Below are positions 13,827 through 16,458 of a DNA stretch of 16,458 nt, piece by piece. Location of the stretch: assembly GCA_964650975.1 (NCBI GenBank), contig CAZYWA010000134.1, positions 1 through 16,458 on the forward strand. The letters run 5' to 3'. A program made the position numbers and the translations under genes. Under the pieces are notes generated by a model, which saw nothing but the letters and a program-made list of their open reading frames with translations, searched no databases and was not told the DNA's origin. This DNA comes from CAZYWA01 sp964650975 [NCBI: uncultured bacterium]. GTDB lineage: Bacteria > JADJOY01. The number at the start of each line of letters is the position of its first letter. Positions within the stretch are counted from its first letter, which is position 1.

Positions 13827-14840
13827 ATGAAGAACTCGACGAAACCCAGCGCACGAGAGTCGAACGCGAGAGCGAGCACGGGCGCGCCGCCCGACCCGGA
13901 CCACGTCACGCGGCCCGATCTCGAGCGCACCCTCGAGGAGCTGGCGAGGCGGGTCCGCGATCCGTGCGAGGGGCTCTTCGGTCCCACCAGCATGCTGTGG
14001 GAGATCGGCCGCGAGTCGATCTGCTTTCTGGGCGGTGGACGGGCCGCGCTGCTGCAGCTCGCTCATCCGTACGTCGCGCACGGGGTCGATCAGCACTCGA
14101 AGACCCGCAGCGATCCCTTCGGCCGCTTCCAGCGCACGTTCGCGAACGTGTTCGACATGATCTACGGAGACCTGGAGTCGGCGATCCGCTCGGCGCGACG
14201 CGTCCACCGCATCCACGAGCACATCAGCGGCCCGATCCGCGAGGAGGTGGGACGTTACCGGGACGGAGTGCGTTATCGCGCCAACGAGATCCCGGCGCTC
14301 GTCTGGGTGCACGCGACGCTCTGGGACTCGGCGGTGCAGTCCTTCGAGCTGGTGGTCCGGCCGCTCACGGCCGCGGAGAAGGACGCGTACTACCAGGAGA
14401 CGAAGCGCTTCGCGCTGCTCTTCGGCATTCCGGCCGGCGCGCTCCCGCCCGACTGGGCGAGCTTCGAGGAATACAACCGGCGGATGTGGGAGTCGGACGA
14501 GATCGTGGTCGGCGAGCCCGCGCGCGAGATTGCGTCGTTTCTCTTCACGCCACCCGATCCGCTGCTCCGGCCCGTGACGCAGTGGTCGAAGATCGTGACG
14601 GCGGGGCTCCTGCCGGAGCGGATTCGCGCCGGATTCGGCCTCAAGTTCGGGGCCACGGAGCGCCGTGTGTTCGACGCGACGGTGCGCGCGCTGCGTCTCA
14701 CGCACCGGCGCTGGCCGTACCGGGTGCGGTATCTGCCGCCTTACGTGGGCGCGCGCCGGCGGCTGCAGGGGCGCACCGGCCGGGATCGGGTGGGCGAATG
14801 GTTGACGCGCCTCTACACCGGCCGCGCCGCAGCGGCGTGA
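13827..14840 (+). CDS. DUF2236 / MpaB-like oxygenase family protein
   Basis: The 337-residue product has the hallmarks of DUF2236, the family that includes fungal MpaB and the haem b rubber oxygenase Lcp: GRESICFLGGGRAALLQLAH (61-80) followed by PYVAHGVDQHS, DPFGRFQRTF (96-105), ALVWVHATLWDS (157-168, with His162) and the C-terminal PYRVRYLPPYVGARRR segment. Conserved His and Arg residues in this family bind haem b or the substrate. Most bacterial members have no known reaction, and oxidative cleavage or hydroxylation of a lipid or terpenoid is only a family-level guess. No signal peptide is evident, so it is probably cytoplasmic. ATG 13827 is chosen because the frame upstream (to 13731) crosses the operator-like dyads and is not conserved in character. 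The Shine-Dalgarno is weak. Confidence 0.88.
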   Translation: MKNSTKPSARESNARASTGAPPDPDHVTRPDLERTLEELARRVRDPCEGLFGPTSMLWEIGRESICFLGGGRAALLQLAHPYVAHGVDQHSKTRSDPFGRFQRTFANVFDMIYGDLESAIRSARRVHRIHEHISGPIREEVGRYRDGVRYRANEIPALVWVHATLWDSAVQSFELVVRPLTAAEKDAYYQETKRFALLFGIPAGALPPDWASFEEYNRRMWESDEIVVGEPAREIASFLFTPPDPLLRPVTQWSKIVTAGLLPERIRAGFGLKFGATERRVFDATVRALRLTHRRWPYRVRYLPPYVGARRRLQGRTGRDRVGEWLTRLYTGRAAAA

Positions 14841-14885
14841 AGCGGCGCGGGAAGCCCTCGCAGTTGGTGAGGAATTCCCTGGTCA

Positions 14886-14929
14886 GTCGGTTCGGGGACA
14901 CTCACACTCGCCGTCATTCCCGAACCGAC
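14886..14929. repeat. 11-bp inverted repeat downstream of the DUF2236 gene
   Basis: Arms GTCGGTTCGGG (14886-14896) and CCCGAACCGAC (14919-14929) are perfectly complementary and enclose a 22-nt loop. It starts 45 bp after the plus-strand stop. No T-run follows. The GGTTCGGGGACACTCACACT composition recalls ends of REP-type elements mobilised by RAYT transposases, a resemblance from memory only. Confidence 0.55.
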
Positions 14930-14997
14930 CGCTCTCGTGGATCTCGTGCCGGCGCCGAGAGGCGCCCGCGAGCGCAGCGAGCGCCTCGGGGGTGGGC

Positions 14998-15025
14998 CCC
15001 CGAAAAAATCGCACTTTTTTCGGGG
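14998..15025. terminator. Bidirectional terminator-like hairpin between convergent genes
   Basis: CCCCGAAAAAA (14998-15008) pairs with TTTTTTCGGGG (15015-15025) around a 6-nt loop. Each strand has A6 and T6 in the stem, so a terminator could act in either direction for the convergent DUF2236 and CLC genes. The T-run lies inside the stem rather than after a GC stem, which is not the textbook arrangement. Confidence 0.5.
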
Positions 15026-15026
15026 C

Positions 15027-15047
15027 GGGGGGCTTGAAAAGCCCCCC
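15027..15047 (-). terminator. GC-rich hairpin just after the CLC gene
   Basis: GGGGGGCTT (15027-15035) pairs with AAGCCCCCC (15039-15047) around a 3-nt loop, 6 nt after the CLC stop on the minus strand. It is followed on that strand by GCCCCGAAAAAA of the neighbouring hairpin. The stem position suits termination of the CLC transcript. Confidence 0.55.
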
Positions 15048-15053
15048 GAAGAA

Positions 15054-16458
15054 CTACGCGCGCAACGAGCGCCGGCGCTCCCGGATCTCGGCCGCGAGCA
15101 CCCGGCGGTAGGCGGCGAGCAGATCGCTGCGGGTCAGCATTCCGGTCACGCGACGCGGGGCTATGCGCTCGACCACCGGTAGCCGGCCGACGTCGCCGCG
15201 CAGCATCGAGCCGAGAGCCTCCTCGAGCGAGCTGTCCTCGAACGCCACCAGCGTGCGGCGCCCGAGGATCTCGCCAAGGGTCCGGTCCGGCTCGTGGCTG
15301 GCGCGCATCAGGTCGCGCCGCGTGACCACTCCCGCCAGGGTGTCGCTCGCATCGAGCACCGGAAATCCCTGATGCGAGGACCCGGGTGCGCCGTTCTCGA
15401 TCCAGCTCAGCACCTCGGCGACGCGCTGATCCGATCGCAGCGACACGACGGTACGGCTCGCCACCTCGCGGACCGACACGGCACCGAGCGGGTCGGGCAC
15501 GAAGACCCGGGGAGTGCGGACGCCGCGGCGCTCGATCTTCTCGGTCATGATCGAGTGCCGCATCGTGAGCCACGAGAGCAGGTAGGCCGCAGTCGATCCG
15601 CTGAGCAGCGGCACCAGCGCCAGCGGCTGGCGCGTGGTCTCGAACGCGAACACCACCGACGCGAGCAGCGCCCGCGAAGCGCCGGCGAACATCGCGGCCA
15701 TGCCCACCAGGCCGCCCACCCGCGGATCGATCCCCAGATGCGGTAGGAGCCGGGCGACCCCGCCACACAGCACGGCTCCCAGGGCGCCGCCGATCGTGAA
15801 GAGCGGCGCCAGCGTGCCGCCCGAGGTCCCGCTGCCCAGCGCGACCGACCACGACAGCAGCTTGGCGAGCGCCAGGAACACCAGCGCGCCCATCGCGAAA
15901 TCGCCGGAGAGCACCGCGTCGATGTTGTCGTAGCCCACGCCGAGCGTGCGCGGCGCCACCAGCCCCACCAGCCCGACCACCACCGCGCCCAGCGCCGGCC
16001 ACCACATCCAGTGAACCGGCAGCGTCGCGAAAGCGTCCTCGATGGCGTAGACGGCGCGCGTGATGGCGACGGCCGCGAGGCCGACGAGCGCCCCGATGGC
16101 GGTGTAGACCGCCAAGCCCCAGAGCCCCACCGCCTCCACCGCCGGCATCGGGAACATCGGCGCGGAGCCGATCATCGCCCAGCGCGCCGCCGCGGCGGTC
16201 GACGCGGCGAGCGCCACCGGGATCAGCGAGCGCGGCGCCAGCTCGAAGAGCAGTAGCTCGATCGCGAGCAGCACCGCCGACACCGGCGAGCCGAAGGTCG
16301 CCGTCATGCCGGCCGCTGCCCCCGCGGCGAGCAGCACCTTGCGCTCGGAAGCGGTCGTGCCGAGCAGCTGGCCCACCAGGGATCCGAGCGCTCCGCCGGT
16401 GGCGATGATCGGCCCCTCCGCGCCGAACGGCCCGCCGGTCCCGATCGCAAACGCCGCC
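15054..16458 (-). CDS. CLC-family chloride channel/transporter with CBS domains (5' end beyond window)
   Basis: The visible 467 residues begin inside the membrane domain. The CLC motif GPFGAEGPIIATGG (near residue 10, frame open through the edge) carries the gating glutamate (GxEGP). GSGTSGGTLAPLFTIGG is the second Cl-binding loop (equivalent to GGIFAP). The proton-pathway position is Leu: FGSPVSAVLLAIELL aligns with FNAPLAGILFIIEEM of E. coli ClC, giving IEL where the exchanger has IEE. Two CBS domains follow: about residues 335-390 (VREVASRTVVSLRSDQRVAE... GVVTRRDLM) and about 395-455 (LGEILGRRTLVAFEDSSLEE... GMLTRSDLL). CBS pairs in CLC proteins often sense adenine nucleotides. Translation start, and any first CLC motif (GSGIP), lie outside the window. 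The gene is convergent with DUF2236. Confidence 0.93.
   Translation of the reverse strand, partial: AAFAIGTGGPFGAEGPIIATGGALGSLVGQLLGTTASERKVLLAAGAAAGMTATFGSPVSAVLLAIELLLFELAPRSLIPVALAASTAAAARWAMIGSAPMFPMPAVEAVGLWGLAVYTAIGALVGLAAVAITRAVYAIEDAFATLPVHWMWWPALGAVVVGLVGLVAPRTLGVGYDNIDAVLSGDFAMGALVFLALAKLLSWSVALGSGTSGGTLAPLFTIGGALGAVLCGGVARLLPHLGIDPRVGGLVGMAAMFAGASRALLASVVFAFETTRQPLALVPLLSGSTAAYLLSWLTMRHSIMTEKIERRGVRTPRVFVPDPLGAVSVREVASRTVVSLRSDQRVAEVLSWIENGAPGSSHQGFPVLDASDTLAGVVTRRDLMRASHEPDRTLGEILGRRTLVAFEDSSLEEALGSMLRGDVGRLPVVERIAPRRVTGMLTRSDLLAAYRRVLAAEIRERRRSLRA

Noticed and set aside
1-16458. CRISPR arrays, rRNA, tRNA genes, insertion-sequence transposases or phage genes
   Set aside because: No regularly spaced repeats, RNA gene signatures, transposase motifs or phage proteins were seen on either strand.

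Overview
The window is a GC-rich chromosomal segment (G/C strongly preferred at third codon positions) from a bacterium that makes c-type cytochromes. No marker gene fixes the lineage. The mix of a wax-ester-synthase/DGAT-type acyltransferase, a DUF2236 oxygenase-like protein, membrane multiheme cytochromes and LVIVD-repeat proteins suits uncultured Deltaproteobacteria-like, Binatota-like or Myxococcota-like groups. That placement is inference only.

Layout. At the left edge lies the 5' end of a lipoprotein gene (minus strand, cut by the edge), coupled to a complete WS/DGAT acyltransferase gene (124-1638). Positions 1806-11011 hold the main block, all on the minus strand. In transcription order it is: pentaheme cytochrome A (11011-8861), a polytopic membrane protein with a spermidine-synthase-like domain (8864-6534), an intergenic gap, pentaheme cytochrome B (6193-3842), and a membrane-anchored LVIVD beta-propeller protein (3845-1806). 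Each cytochrome gene overlaps the start of its partner by the four bases GTGA. Both cytochromes join a His-bearing transmembrane domain to five c-type haem sites and share a C-terminal domain, so they are paralogues. The block reads as an inner-membrane and periplasmic electron-transfer module.

In the gap between the two halves, on the opposite strand, is a complete miniature transcription unit: a consensus -35, a strong Shine-Dalgarno, a 19-codon Pro/Lys-rich ORF (6328-6387) and a near-ideal Rho-independent terminator (6409-6466). This is the most unexpected item in the window.

To the right are a gene-poor stretch (11137-11893), a SAM-dependent methyltransferase (minus), an Ogt-type DNA repair methyltransferase (minus), a divergent DUF2236 gene (plus) with a good TetR-type dyad in front of it, and a CLC chloride channel/transporter with C-terminal CBS domains (minus) that runs off the right edge. 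Between the convergent DUF2236 and CLC genes lies a cluster of strong hairpins. Two copies of a REPIN-like paired-palindrome element sit in intergenic DNA at about 1705-1795 and 11048-11134, in opposite orientation.
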